Positions 1 to 5,432 of a DNA stretch of 6,269 bases are shown piece after piece. The notes beneath the pieces were generated by a model, which saw nothing but the letters and a program-made list of their open reading frames with translations, was not told the origin of the DNA and did no database searches. Source of the stretch: Chloroflexota bacterium (GTDB taxonomy: Bacteria > Chloroflexota > Anaerolineae > Caldilineales > Caldilineaceae). The stretch spans positions 1-6,269 of the forward strand of contig JACQGT010000258.1 of the NCBI GenBank assembly GCA_016199425.1. Reading direction: 5' to 3'. Position 1 is the first letter of the stretch, and each line of letters begins with the position of its first letter. Position numbers and translations under genes: made by a program.

Positions 1-36
1 AAATATCTAATACCCAATATCCATTATCCCTCTCCC
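1..36. repeat. Heptamer tandem array at the 3' end of the aspartate kinase gene
   Basis: From position 2 the sequence reads as consecutive 7-nt units: AATATCT (2-8), AATACCC (9-15), AATATCC (16-22), ATTATCC (23-29) and a weaker CTCTCCC (30-36). The first four match an AATAYCC-like consensus with one or two changes each. The array overlaps the stop codon (24-26, minus) and last codons of the aspartate kinase. It may continue beyond the window start. Other heptamer arrays with different consensus words lie at 1479-1492, 1600-1634, 2941-2992 and 5172-5183. Confidence 0.7.
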
Positions 37-1445
37 AGCCCAAACGCGTCGTGGATGGCCTGCACGGCTATGTCCGCCGCGGCGCGGATGACGACGAGGC
101 TGATGTTGGCTTCGCTGGCCCCCTGGGCGATGGCGATGACGTTAATATTATGTGTGCCCAGGGCGTTGAAGACCCGGGCCGCGATGCCCGGCGTGCCTTT
201 CATGCCGGAGCCGACGACGGCCACAATCACAATATCGTTCTGGCTGTGGATATCCTCGATGAGATGCTGCTTCAGTTCCCGGTCGAACTCGGTTCTGAGC
301 GCCTGCACCACCCGCGGTCCCTCTTTGCCGGGCACAACAAAGCAGATACTCTGCTCGCTGCTGCTCTGGCTGATCATCAGCACATTGGCGCTCTGACGGG
401 CCACTGCGCCAAAGGTGCGGGCCGCGATGCCCGGCACACCCATCATCCCCCGCCCGGCCACTGTAATCATCTGCATATCTTTGATGGCGGTGATGGCCTT
501 CACGCCCAGAGGGCGGTTGGGTGTGAACTCCACAATGCGCGTGCCCGGGTGGGCGGGGTTGAAGGTGTTGAGCACGCGCACGGGAATCTTCTTCTCGATG
601 GCGGGCGTCACCGTCTTGGGGTGCAAGACTTTGGCCCCGTAGAAGGCCAGTTCTGCCACCTCCTCGTAGGTCAATTCCTCCAGACAGCGGGCGTTTTTGA
701 CGATGCGGGGATCGGCGGTCATTACGCCATCTACATCTGTCCAAATCTGAATTTCGTCCACGTTCAGGGCCGCGCCGATGATAGCCCCGGAATAGTCCGA
801 GCCGCCCCGCCCCAGGGTGGTGGGGATGCCCTTCTCCGTGGCCCCCACAAAACCGGTGATAACCGGGACGACACCGCTCTGCACCATCGGCAGTAGACGA
901 TCCACGCAGCGGGCGTAGGTCTTCTCCATCAGCGGGCTGGCAGCGCCAAAATTATCGTCGGTGATCACCAACTCGCCGGCATCAATGAACTGGGCTTTGA
1001 TGCCATTGGCCCGCAGCACCGCGGCCAGCAGGGGCGCGCTGAGCCGTTCCCCCATGCCGGAGACCACATCCATGCCCCGGTCGGTCAATTCGCCCAGGAC
1101 CGCGATGCTACGGCATAGACGCTCGTACTCCCGCAGGCGGTTGTCGAAGAGACGGCCCAGCGCGGCCCGCTCCACCCCGTCTTCGATGAGCTGACCGCAG
1201 ACCATCTGGTGTTTCACCAGCAGGCTACTGCGCGCTTCCCGGTAGGGACTCTCGTCGCCCTGCGCGGCGGCCTGGGCCGAGTCGATGAGGGTGTTGGTGA
1301 CGCCGCTCATGGCGCTGGTGACGACGACCACGCCGAGGCGGGGCGTCTGGGCCTGCTCCGCCACCTTCTGGGCCACAATCGCAGCCGTAGCCGCAATGGC
1401 TTCTGTAGAACCGACCGATGTGCCGCCGAATTTCATGACGATCAT
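24..1445 (-). CDS. Aspartate kinase, monofunctional, ThrA-type with two ACT domains
   Basis: Aspartate kinase phosphorylates L-aspartate with ATP, the first step toward lysine, threonine and methionine; cytoplasmic. The 473-residue product has the full kinase domain: KFGGTSVG at 5-12, VVSGMGERLSA near 128-138, a GRGGSDYSG segment at 212-220, TDVDGVMTADPR at 236-247 and the AKVLHPKT stretch near 271-278. Two C-terminal ACT domains follow (about 325-395 and 405-470); SQSSSEQSI near 359-367 and AIAQGASEANIS near 438-449 resemble the regulatory half of E. coli ThrA. No homoserine dehydrogenase domain follows, so it is monofunctional; about 470 residues suits such enzymes. I chose the ATG at 1443-1445 because GAGG lies 9 nt upstream and the conserved kinase begins at once. 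The frame stays open to an ATG at 1517, but that extension is repeat-derived and lacks family resemblance. The stop codon falls in a heptamer array. Feedback inhibition by lysine or threonine is expected from the ACT domains, but the effector cannot be read. The symbol could be lysC or thrA-like. Confidence 0.95.
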   Translation of the reverse strand: MIVMKFGGTSVGSTEAIAATAAIVAQKVAEQAQTPRLGVVVVTSAMSGVTNTLIDSAQAAAQGDESPYREARSSLLVKHQMVCGQLIEDGVERAALGRLFDNRLREYERLCRSIAVLGELTDRGMDVVSGMGERLSAPLLAAVLRANGIKAQFIDAGELVITDDNFGAASPLMEKTYARCVDRLLPMVQSGVVPVITGFVGATEKGIPTTLGRGGSDYSGAIIGAALNVDEIQIWTDVDGVMTADPRIVKNARCLEELTYEEVAELAFYGAKVLHPKTVTPAIEKKIPVRVLNTFNPAHPGTRIVEFTPNRPLGVKAITAIKDMQMITVAGRGMMGVPGIAARTFGAVARQSANVLMISQSSSEQSICFVVPGKEGPRVVQALRTEFDRELKQHLIEDIHSQNDIVIVAVVGSGMKGTPGIAARVFNALGTHNINVIAIAQGASEANISLVVIRAAADIAVQAIHDAFGLGEG

Positions 1446-1454
1446 AGGAGGAAA

Positions 1455-1458
1455 CCTC
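1455..1458 (-). promoter_or_regulatory. Ribosome binding site of aspartate kinase
   Basis: On the minus strand GAGG lies 9 nt before the ATG at 1443-1445. It favours this start over the in-frame ATG three codons further in and the distal ATG at 1515-1517. The perfect AGGAGG at 1446-1451 is on the opposite strand and cannot serve this gene. Confidence 0.5.
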
Positions 1459-1478
1459 GTGCGTTGGGAACGATTGGC

Positions 1479-1492
1479 GTATTTCGTATTCC
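1479..1492. repeat. Two-unit heptamer repeat upstream of aspartate kinase
   Basis: GTATTTC (1479-1485) is followed by GTATTCC (1486-1492). The second unit is identical to the first heptamer of the array at 1600-1606. The repeat sits about 35-45 nt upstream of the aspartate kinase start, in the leader or promoter region, and accounts for the non-homologous N-terminal extension seen if the longer frame is translated. Confidence 0.45.
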
Positions 1493-1506
1493 ATAAGGCG
1501 GCATAG

Positions 1507-1529
1507 CCGACAGCCAAAGTAGCGTGTCG
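1507..1529. repeat. Dispersed repeat CCGACAGCCAAAGT with CGACA/TGTCG inverted ends
   Basis: CCGACAGCCAAAGT (1507-1520) recurs with one change as CCGACAGCCGAAGT at 5145-5158. In both places it lies upstream of a minus-strand gene start (aspartate kinase, response regulator). At this copy CGACA (1508-1512) and TGTCG (1525-1529) form a 5-bp inverted repeat around the core, so the element may be a small hairpin. Its function is unknown. Confidence 0.5.
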
Positions 1530-1559
1530 ATTGGACCAGTGAGCGCTGATTGAGCGGTG

Positions 1560-1577
1560 TCCTGAGCCTGTCGAAGG
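1560..1577. repeat. Dispersed-repeat phrase TCCTGAGCCTGTCGAAGG
   Basis: This imperfectly palindromic 18-mer is familiar from memory as a high-copy intergenic phrase (often read as CCTTCGACAGGCTCAGG) in many environmental bacterial genomes, including Chloroflexota. There is one copy in this window, in the divergent gap between the aspartate kinase and ANKH-like genes. No function is shown by the sequence; a genome-wide count would settle whether it is repetitive here. Confidence 0.5.
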
Positions 1578-1599
1578 GTCGATCTTTTTGCGGTACGGA

Positions 1600-1634
1600 G
1601 TATTCCGAGTTCCGCACTCCGAGTTCCGAGTTCA
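1600..1634. repeat. Heptamer tandem array immediately before the ANKH-like start codon
   Basis: Five consecutive 7-nt units: GTATTCC (1600-1606), GAGTTCC (1607-1613), GCACTCC (1614-1620), GAGTTCC (1621-1627) and GAGTTCA (1628-1634). One base later comes the ATG at 1636. The array therefore fills the place where a ribosome binding site would be, and no purine-rich Shine-Dalgarno sequence is visible. A frame open from TTG at 1588 would translate the array as an N-terminal extension, which I consider spurious. Confidence 0.75.
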
Positions 1635-1635
1635 C

Positions 1636-2958
1636 ATGTACTTTCGTCTCAGCCGCTTTCTCCTCCCACTCGTTCTGACGATTATCATCCAAGAATTTGG
1701 CGGACAGTTCCTCAATGCGGGGATGGCGCGCCTGCCCGGCGCGACGGAAACCCTGGCCGCCTACGGGTTGGCCTGGGGGCTGCTCCTACTCCTGATCGGA
1801 CCCCTGGCCCAAACCGCGCCAATGAGTCTGGTGCTGGCGGGCAACCGGCGGGACTTTGGCAAGGCCCTGGGTTTTGTGCTAGGGACGGCGCTGCTGCTGG
1901 CCCTGCTGCAAACGGCTCTGGCCCTCACGCCTCTGGGACGCTGGGTGATCGACGATCTGCACCGCATCGACCCCGGTCTGGGCGATCTGGTGCGCACGGT
2001 CCTGTTGTGGACTGTACCGGTGATCCCTGTGCGCGGTCTCTCGCTCCTTATGACTGGGCAACTGATTCGGGTGAAGCGCACGGCAGTGATGAGCTATGCC
2101 ACGGCTGCCAGCATCGCGGTGGGCATCGGGCTGGTCTTTGCCCTGCTGCCGGTAGAAGCGATCCAGACGCGGCCCATCTGGCTGCCTATCGCCGCATCTC
2201 TGGGGATGGCCGCAACCGAATGGTGTGTGCTGGCTCTGGGGTTTCGCCGTTACGTGCATCTGGGCGAAGGGGCGGCGACCGGTGCGCTGCGCTACCGGGA
2301 GATCGTCGCTTTCGTCTGGCCTCTGGCGCTAACAATGTTGGTGCAGGAGTTCAGCCGCCCACTCATCAATCTCTTCATCGCCCGGCAGAGCGACGGCGCA
2401 CTGGCTTTGGCTGTGCTAACGGTCGTCTATAGCCTGGGGCAGTGGCCCTTCCGCTGGCAAAACGAGATGAAGAACTTGCCCGCAGCCTTTCATACAGAGG
2501 ACCCGGAGCTGCTCTACATTCGCCGTTTTATGGTTCTCTGCGGTCTGCTCTCCATCAGCATCAGCCTCACCCTCTTTTGGACGCCGGTGCGGGATTTGCT
2601 ACTGGTCGGGCTGATCGGTGTGGACCCGGCCTTTGCCGTACAAACCTACATTCCCCTACAACTCTTCGTCGCCTTTTCGCCGGTCGTCGCCTTCCGGGCC
2701 TGGCTGCACGGCCAGGCCCTCTGGCGGCGGCGCACGCGTGTGATGGCTCCCAGCGGTCCCCTGCGCCTGACAGCGATTCTGCTGACACTGGTGCTACTGC
2801 CCCTGGCCGGGCTGCACGGCGCGACGCTGGGTGTGGCAGCGCTCCTGGCCGGCTTCAGCGCAGAGACGGCGACGGTCTGGTGGGGGATGGGCGGATGGGG
2901 TAGGGTGACGAAGCCACAAACTCAATTTGTTCGTCGAAAGGTGAAACGTGAAACGTGA
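1636..2958 (+). CDS. ANKH-like (progressive ankylosis family) multi-pass membrane protein
   Basis: A 440-residue protein with roughly ten to twelve hydrophobic segments, so a polytopic inner-membrane transporter. Compared from memory with animal ANKH, motifs match in order along the whole length: RFLLPL near 7-12, FGGQFLNAG at 21-29, AAYGLAWG at 41-48, the LG..VI..LH.ID..LG pattern at 100-116, VWPLAL at 227-232, FSRPLINLFIAR at 239-250, FWTP at 314-317, IGVDPAFA at 327-334, APS..LR at 371-377 and HGATLGVAALLAGF at 394-407. Animal ANKH exports pyrophosphate precursors (ATP) and citrate; the bacterial substrate is unknown and no neighbour reveals it. A distant MATE/MVF-type (MOP superfamily) exporter is the broader alternative. 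ATG 1636 is preferred because homology begins a few residues later; TTG 1588 would add 16 repeat-encoded residues. No clear RBS is visible. The last five residues VKRET and the stop lie in an inverted repeat. Confidence 0.8.
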   Translation: MYFRLSRFLLPLVLTIIIQEFGGQFLNAGMARLPGATETLAAYGLAWGLLLLLIGPLAQTAPMSLVLAGNRRDFGKALGFVLGTALLLALLQTALALTPLGRWVIDDLHRIDPGLGDLVRTVLLWTVPVIPVRGLSLLMTGQLIRVKRTAVMSYATAASIAVGIGLVFALLPVEAIQTRPIWLPIAASLGMAATEWCVLALGFRRYVHLGEGAATGALRYREIVAFVWPLALTMLVQEFSRPLINLFIARQSDGALALAVLTVVYSLGQWPFRWQNEMKNLPAAFHTEDPELLYIRRFMVLCGLLSISISLTLFWTPVRDLLLVGLIGVDPAFAVQTYIPLQLFVAFSPVVAFRAWLHGQALWRRRTRVMAPSGPLRLTAILLTLVLLPLAGLHGATLGVAALLAGFSAETATVWWGMGGWGRVTKPQTQFVRRKVKRET

Positions 2959-2992
2959 GCCAACGCCACTGATCTCACGTTTCACGTTTCAC
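2941..2992. repeat. Perfect 19-bp inverted repeat between convergent genes (possible bidirectional terminator)
   Basis: The left arm GTGAAACGTGAAACGTGAG (2941-2959) and its exact reverse complement (2974-2992) flank a 14-nt loop. Each arm is itself two GTGAAAC heptamers plus GTGAG. The arms contain the stop codons of both convergent genes (2956-2958 plus; 2975-2977 minus), and each protein ends in VKRET. The predicted RNA hairpin is strong and could end transcription from both sides, but no T-tract follows on either strand, so a classical intrinsic terminator is not shown. A third partial copy lies at 5172-5186. Confidence 0.85.
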
Positions 2993-4378
2993 GCCCCTCG
3001 GCAGCCAGACGAAAAACACACTCCCCTTCTCCCTGCCCGGCGGCGGACTCTCTGCCCAGATGCGCCCGGCGTGGGCCTCCACCAGTTGGCGGGCAATGGT
3101 CAACCCCAACCCGCTGCCGCCAGTACCCCGGCTGCGGGAAGGGTCGCCCCGGTAGAAGCGGTCGAAAATGTGGGGCAAGTCTGCGGCGGCGATGCCGGGG
3201 CCGCTATCCAGCACCGAAAAGAGAAGTCCCTCCTCCTGAGGTCGGACGGCCACTTCGATTCGTCCCCCGGCGGGTGTGTGGCGCAGGGCATTGGAGAGGA
3301 GATTGGACAAGACCTGACCGATGCGTTGGGCGTCTCCCCGAAGCCGCACGCCGGAATCCACACCCCATTCCAGGCGGATAGCGGCCTGTTGGACAGCCGG
3401 CAACTGACCGGTAACGATCCGCTCCACCAGTTCCTCCGTGTCCACATCCGTCACATTTAGCGAGAGATGGCCGGCTTCGGCCTGGGCAAGAGTACGCAGA
3501 TCCTCCACCAGACGGCCCAGCAGCAGAGTTTCCTCGTGGATCGGGTCCAGACTGTCGAGAGTAAAGGGGAAGATGCCATCCTGCAACGCTTCCACTGTGC
3601 CCTGGATGGCGGTCAAGGGGGTGCGCAACTCGTGGGCCACGTCGGCCATCAGATTACGCCGCAACATCTCCTGGGTTTCCAGAGCCGACGCCATACGGTT
3701 GAACGCGCCGCCCAATTGCCCCAATTCGTCGCTGCTCTGCACAGGCACCCGCGCCGCCAGGTCTCCCTGGGCAATGCGACGGGAGGCGTCGCGCAAAGTT
3801 GTCAGTGGGTGGGTAATCTGGCGCACCAGCACAATCGCCAGGGCAAAGGCGACCAGCCCGGCCAACAGACCGGCGATGAGCACGGCGCGGGTAACGCCGG
3901 AGAGTAGATCACCTGCATCCCCTCCCGTGGCCATCATCGGTTGGCCCTCGATCAGCAGCGTTCCCACCTGCCGCCCATCCACGCGGATCGGCCAATTTTG
4001 CCCGCTTGCTGTCATTTCGCTGGCTGTCCCCCCCTTTCCGACGAAGACAAGCAGCGCGCCGCTCTCGTCCAGCAGAGCGATCCGGCTGTCGAACATCCCC
4101 ATGGCGTGGCCCATCATCCCACCCATCATGCCGCCGCTGGAAGCGTGGCGCACCATCTGGGGAAAAGCAGCGTCGATCCCTTGCCAACCCCCCTGCTGCT
4201 GGTAATAGGCGGCCAGGTCCCCCTGCAGATATTCGGGCGTGAACATCTGGTCGTCCAGCATAAAATGGGAAAACTGGGTGGCCGCGCCCTGGCGAGTGAG
4301 CAGAACAGTCACGACTACGCCCAGGACAATAATCAGCCCAAACGCACCCAGCAGCTTGACCCACAGCCGTTGACTCAT
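2975..4378 (-). CDS. Sensor histidine kinase with Met/His-rich extracytoplasmic sensor domain
   Basis: A membrane-bound histidine kinase of 467 residues, partner of the upstream regulator. Layout: TM1 at 8-27; extracytoplasmic domain about 28-164; TM2 at 165-185; HAMP about 186-238; HisKA with phospho-acceptor H249 in DVAHELRTPL; HATPase_c with N-box SNLLSNALRH (358-367), DSGPGI (391-396), FDRFYR (405-410) and the glycine-rich GTGGSGLGL (418-426). All catalytic motifs are present. The sensor domain carries a dense cluster, residues 84-95, with Met at 84, 85, 88, 89, 93, 95 and His at 91, plus other Met and His residues (M40, M45, M75, H78). Such clusters suggest Cu(I)/Ag(I) or oxidant sensing, an inference; the overall build is BaeS/CusS-like. 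The start overlaps the regulator stop by 4 nt (ATGA), implying translational coupling. The C-terminal VKRET is encoded by an inverted-repeat arm, suggesting the original tail was replaced or extended. Confidence 0.93.
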   Translation of the reverse strand: MSQRLWVKLLGAFGLIIVLGVVVTVLLTRQGAATQFSHFMLDDQMFTPEYLQGDLAAYYQQQGGWQGIDAAFPQMVRHASSGGMMGGMMGHAMGMFDSRIALLDESGALLVFVGKGGTASEMTASGQNWPIRVDGRQVGTLLIEGQPMMATGGDAGDLLSGVTRAVLIAGLLAGLVAFALAIVLVRQITHPLTTLRDASRRIAQGDLAARVPVQSSDELGQLGGAFNRMASALETQEMLRRNLMADVAHELRTPLTAIQGTVEALQDGIFPFTLDSLDPIHEETLLLGRLVEDLRTLAQAEAGHLSLNVTDVDTEELVERIVTGQLPAVQQAAIRLEWGVDSGVRLRGDAQRIGQVLSNLLSNALRHTPAGGRIEVAVRPQEEGLLFSVLDSGPGIAAADLPHIFDRFYRGDPSRSRGTGGSGLGLTIARQLVEAHAGRIWAESPPPGREKGSVFFVWLPRGVKRET

Positions 4379-5109
4379 TCCTGGGGCCTTTCATCTGTCT
4401 GGGGCACGAAGCGGTAGCCGATGCCATGCACAGTTTCGATAAAACGACTGTTGCGTCCTGCATCGCCCAGCTTGCGGCGGATATTTTTCACGTGAACGTC
4501 GATGGTGCGCTCGTAGGCGGAGACGTCGCCCAGCGCGTCGTCCAACGAGACGTCCAACAGTTCGCTGCGGGTAAAGGGGCGGCCGGGGTGGCGCATAAAG
4601 TGGAACAGCAGGTCAAACTCCGTGGACGTCAGGTCAATCGGCGCGCCGTCGAGGGTCAGCGTGTAGTAGACCGGGTCCAAGCGCAGGGGGCCGGCGCGCA
4701 GAATCTGGGCGTTCTCGCTTTGGGATGTATTCTCCAATCGGCGCAGGGCAGCCCGCACGCGGGCCACCAATTCCCGGGGGCTGAAGGGTTTGGTCACGTA
4801 ATCGTCCGCGCCGATCTCCAGCCCCACCACCCGATCCGTCTCCTCCACCCGGGCTGTCAGCATCACAATATACAGACCCGCCAGCGCGGGATCGTCGCCG
4901 GAGCGCAGACGGCGGGTAATATCCCATCCATCCAGACCGGGCAGCATCAGGTCCAGCACAAGCAGGCTGGGCCGTTCCCGGCGTACCAGGGCCAGCCCGG
5001 TCGTGCCGTCGGCCGCGCTGAAGACCCGGTAGCCGGCCTGCTGCAAATAGCCCTCCACCACCCGGCGAATCTGGGCGTCATCTTCGATCACAACGATTGT
5101 CTGGCTCAT
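4375..5109 (-). CDS. OmpR/PhoB-family response regulator
   Basis: A 244-residue DNA-binding response regulator, first gene of a two-gene operon with the histidine kinase. The receiver domain (about 3-120) shows acidic D10/D11, phospho-acceptor D53 in LVLDLMLPG, switch T85 in VMLTA and K107 in YVTKPFS. A winged-helix Trans_Reg_C domain follows (about 138-236) with LTSTEFDLL near 160-168, a recognition-helix region TIDVHVKNIRRKLG (202-215) and the closing GIGYRFV (229-235). The size is typical. The ATG at 5107-5109 is the only sensible start, and a consensus promoter ends 6 nt before it, so the message is probably leaderless. Targets are not readable; the divergent cytochrome c lipoprotein gene and the operon itself are the nearest candidates. 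CusR/CopR- or BaeR-like are possible labels, but family-level assignment is all I can support. Confidence 0.95.
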   Translation of the reverse strand: MSQTIVVIEDDAQIRRVVEGYLQQAGYRVFSAADGTTGLALVRRERPSLLVLDLMLPGLDGWDITRRLRSGDDPALAGLYIVMLTARVEETDRVVGLEIGADDYVTKPFSPRELVARVRAALRRLENTSQSENAQILRAGPLRLDPVYYTLTLDGAPIDLTSTEFDLLFHFMRHPGRPFTRSELLDVSLDDALGDVSAYERTIDVHVKNIRRKLGDAGRNSRFIETVHGIGYRFVPQTDERPQE

Positions 5110-5115
5110 AGGGGT

Positions 5116-5144
5116 ATTATACGGTGGGTGGGTGAGAGAGTAAA
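5116..5144 (-). promoter_or_regulatory. Sigma70-type promoter of the two-component operon, leaderless arrangement
   Basis: On the minus strand TTTACT (5139-5144, 4/6 of TTGACA) is followed after exactly 17 nt by a perfect TATAAT (5116-5121). Then come only ACCCCT and the ATG of the response regulator. With the usual six bases between the -10 box and +1, transcription would start at the A of the ATG. No Shine-Dalgarno sequence could fit, which agrees with a leaderless transcript. Confidence 0.75.
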
Positions 5145-5158
5145 CCGACAGCCGAAGT
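5145..5158. repeat. Second copy of dispersed repeat CCGACAGCCGAAGT
   Basis: Matches 1507-1520 at 13 of 14 positions. Here it abuts the -35 box of the response regulator promoter. The TGTCG partner arm seen at the first copy is absent, so this copy looks truncated or degraded. Confidence 0.45.
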
Positions 5159-5171
5159 GGGTCAAAGAAGC

Positions 5172-5186
5172 GTGAAACGTGAGATC
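5172..5186. repeat. Partial copy of the GTGAAAC heptamer repeat
   Basis: The 15-mer GTGAAACGTGAGATC is identical to the minus strand of 2971-2985, the right arm of the inverted repeat between the convergent genes plus three flanking bases. There is no inverted partner here. It lies just upstream of the response regulator promoter. Confidence 0.6.
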
Positions 5187-5276
5187 GCCATTTACAGAGC
5201 TATTGGAATGTGTGAATATCCACCAGAACAGACAACCAACAATTTTCTGTTTTGATTCCATCATAGCCCGCAATTA

Positions 5277-5320
5277 TGAACGAAATGTGAAGAAAATAGA
5301 GACGAATGATAGGCGATTTG
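5277..5320 (+). promoter_or_regulatory. Possible 11-bp-phased direct repeats upstream of the cytochrome promoter
   Basis: Cutting the sequence every 11 nt gives TGAACGAAATG (5277-5287), TGAAGAAAATA (5288-5298), GAGACGAATGA (5299-5309) and TAGGCGATTTG (5310-5320). The first two agree at 8 of 11 positions; the others share five or six. OmpR-type regulators often bind tandem direct repeats near one-turn spacing, and these end at the -35 box. The match is weak and could be chance in AT-rich DNA. Confidence 0.25.
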
Positions 5321-5347
5321 AAAGGGATGAAAGCTCTACAGTATAAA
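5318..5347 (+). promoter_or_regulatory. Likely promoter of the cytochrome c lipoprotein gene
   Basis: TTGAAA (5318-5323) and TATAAA (5342-5347), each 5/6 to consensus, are separated by 18 nt. This predicts a start near 5354 and a leader of about 80 nt. The rest of the 323-nt divergent gap (5110-5432) is AT-rich, and apart from the listed promoters, repeats and possible operator I see nothing else firm. The leader contains a short CGAGA...TCTCG inverted repeat but no riboswitch I recognise. Confidence 0.55.
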
Positions 5348-5423
5348 TATTATCTTGGGGCAGGCAGGAACGAGAATCTCAGGCGCAGGTATCTCGACAG
5401 CGGGCCAGTCAATAAAACCTAGC

Positions 5424-5428
5424 GGAGG
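5424..5428 (+). promoter_or_regulatory. Ribosome binding site of the cytochrome gene
   Basis: GGAGG lies 1 nt before the first of two adjacent ATG codons (5430) and 4 nt before the second (5433). The spacing favours the second ATG. The two choices differ by one methionine only and leave the signal peptide unchanged. Confidence 0.7.
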
Positions 5429-5432
5429 AATG

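Noticed and set aside
51..896. Long plus-strand open frame opposite the aspartate kinase
   Set aside because: Composition is typical of a GC-rich shadow frame (His/Gly/Asp/Ala-rich), with no recognisable domain, and the minus strand encodes a clear enzyme.
1446..1517. N-terminal extension of aspartate kinase to the ATG at 1517
   Set aside because: The extension is encoded by repeat-like DNA, resembles nothing in the family, and a better start with GAGG at proper spacing lies at 1445.
1588..1635. TTG start giving 16 extra residues on the ANKH-like protein
   Set aside because: The extra residues translate a heptamer array, there is no RBS at the TTG, and homology starts after the ATG at 1636.
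2941..2992. Classical rho-independent terminator
   Set aside because: The hairpin is strong but lacks a T-run on either strand and is not GC-rich; kept as an inverted repeat with possible terminator role only.
3438..4205. Plus-strand open frame opposite the histidine kinase
   Set aside because: Ser/Arg/Pro-rich shadow of a complete kinase gene with all catalytic motifs; no independent coding evidence.
5314..5340. Stretch resembling a CRISPR repeat end (TTGAAAG-like words)
   Set aside because: Single copy with no spacing pattern; better explained by the -35 region of the cytochrome promoter.
5354..5429. Riboswitch or structured leader before the cytochrome gene
   Set aside because: Only a 5-bp CGAGA/TCTCG stem could be found, and none of the riboswitch cores I know (c-di-GMP, cobalamin, fluoride) fits.
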